From assembly GCA_008933995.1 (NCBI GenBank), contig WARS01000034.1, positions 3,822,707-3,886,706 of the forward strand: a DNA stretch of 64,000 bases. The letters are read 5' to 3'. Position 1 is the stretch's first letter, and each line of letters opens with the position of its first letter. The notes below the pieces were generated by a model, which did no database searches, was not told the DNA's origin, and saw nothing but the letters and a program-made list of their open reading frames with translations. Origin of the DNA: Datnioides undecimradiatus (taxonomy: Eukaryota; Chordata; Actinopteri; Lobotiformes; Datnioididae). Shown in pieces: positions 62,851 to 64,000 of this stretch. The position numbers and the translations under genes were made by a program.

Positions 62851-64000
62851 AAGACAACAGCCCACGCCACCTCGCCTGTTTTGTCGCGCTGTCGCCATCT
62901 GCTGGATTACACTAGTATGTCCTATGAGGCTGCCGTAATTACAGCACGAGCTGAATGGGACAGAGCGGCTAAAAGTCAAATTTCCAAACAAAAAGCGTTA
63001 TTTTTCGACATTTTATGAAATACAAACAAGACCAGTCCGTAGTATGCAATATTACCTGCATTTTTTACATATGTATACGTGCTCAAGATGCTAATAGATG
63101 CTAATTTTAAATATTTAATAATAATGCACTATGCCTGGTGACTCTGAATGAAGCTATTTGATTGGCGGGGCGCCGCACGTGCGTCCTCTACTGGCTGCAG
63201 ATGCTGCTTGATTGACCTTCATTATGCTACTTAGAGCTCACAAACGGTGAATTCGCCACTCCTGTAAAATGTTTGGTAAATTACAGCAGAAACGCGTTAG
63301 TTTGTTCCGTTTTAACTCGTATTTACATACATTCAGTGGTTGTATGCAAAACAAAGCGGACTGGTAGTGTAGGAAGAGACGAACAGCGCCTCTGTTCCTC
63401 GAACTTAATGACGCAACAGGTGAGTATTTTTATTAGCGGGTATATTTTGAAAATTGAGTAATGACATATAATAATATAATAAAGATACTCATAATTTAAA
63501 ACATGTACATTATACAGCTTCAAATACGCACACAGAGTAAAATGCGTAGCTTGTTATGTCAGCTGTATTGATACTCCATAAAAAAGAGCTTTGCATTTGA
63601 AACACCGTAAGTGGCTCTGCATTGCCATAGCAACCCACCGCACGCGGCCTAGTTGTTTTCGCGGTCCTCCTGAATTTTGTTTGCAGTTTACTTTATCGCC
63701 CTCTTCGACCTGGACTTTCAATCAAGCATAATTAAATAGCTAAAAATACACTTTTATTTTGTGTCACAAAAAGTGGAAGACGGTAAATAAACATTGTTCT
63801 AATAGTGTAGAGGTGGCGCTGTCCGACAGGCGCAGGCACACGCGCGCAGTCATGAAGCGGTGTAGTCAGAAATGACGTGAAAACACCTGTGCAGGTTTAT
63901 CATGAGTGTGGGCGGTGTCTTTATTTAGGAGGAATGTAAATGTCTGGATGCAAAAGCTGCACAGTTTCCTCTAGATTAGACTTTGACAAAATGCCATGCT
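62851..64000. promoter_or_regulatory. Putative promoter/boundary region at the right edge
   Basis: CpG-rich relative to the preceding 20 kb. ATTGG plus GGCGGGGCG (NF-Y and Sp1 type) lies at 63161-63171, a CACGTG E-box at 63176-63181, an RFX X-box-like TTGCCATAGCAAC at 63622-63634 and a CRE-like TGACGTGA at 63873-63880. CTCF-like cores are at 62894-62905, 63183-63194 and 63811-63819. A perfect donor CAG|GTGAGT at 63417-63425 could end a non-coding first exon. No coding exon was found, so the gene, if any, extends past the window or is on the other strand. Confidence 0.5.

Overview
The window is vertebrate nuclear DNA, most likely from a ray-finned (teleost) fish. Coding sequence is split into short exons with GT-AG borders. 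CA/TG microsatellites are frequent, and several low-copy repeats have sequences I recognise from fish genomes. The main protein is clearly orthologous to a vertebrate gene but diverged outside its domains. No bacterial or phage features are present. The species cannot be named from the sequence.

Two protein-coding genes are supported, both on the + strand. The first (12,894-36,013 coding, 3' UTR to about 37.1 kb) is an FRMPD4 (Preso/Preso1) orthologue, a postsynaptic scaffold with WW-like, PDZ and FERM modules. I could chain 15 coding exons; every junction keeps frame and the total is 5,919 nt (1,972 codons plus stop from the first in-window Met). The second (38,422-41,380, 3' end near 42.1 kb) has six coding exons that also chain perfectly (795 nt, 264 aa). 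It has a CpG-rich promoter and a firm start codon, but I do not recognise the product. It starts less than about 1.3 kb downstream of the frmpd4 3' end.

Layout: 1-12.9 kb has no exon I can support and is probably the frmpd4 5' region or first intron; it holds a diverged 0.4 kb tandem duplication, microsatellites and fish repeat fragments. 12.9-36.0 kb is frmpd4: WW-like exon, PDZ exons (17.5-20.2 kb), FERM exons (21.9-30.7 kb), then two large exons encoding a long low-complexity tail that ends in a helical C-terminal module. An old LINE reverse-transcriptase fragment lies antisense in the first large intron. 38-42 kb is the unknown gene. 42.1-62.8 kb is a roughly 20 kb gene-free stretch with a CTCF-like site, a strong G-quadruplex motif and an inverted repeat. 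The last 1.2 kb (62.85-64.0 kb) looks like a CpG-rich promoter/boundary with an RFX X-box, CTCF-like motifs and a consensus splice donor, suggesting that another gene starts at or beyond the right edge.

The most interesting points are the unidentified 264-aa gene; the frmpd4 protein running some 650 residues past the position equivalent to the mammalian C-terminus as I recall it, into a separate helical domain; a WW domain that appears to lack its second half; and the arrangement of UG, CA and polypyrimidine tracts directly at frmpd4 splice sites.
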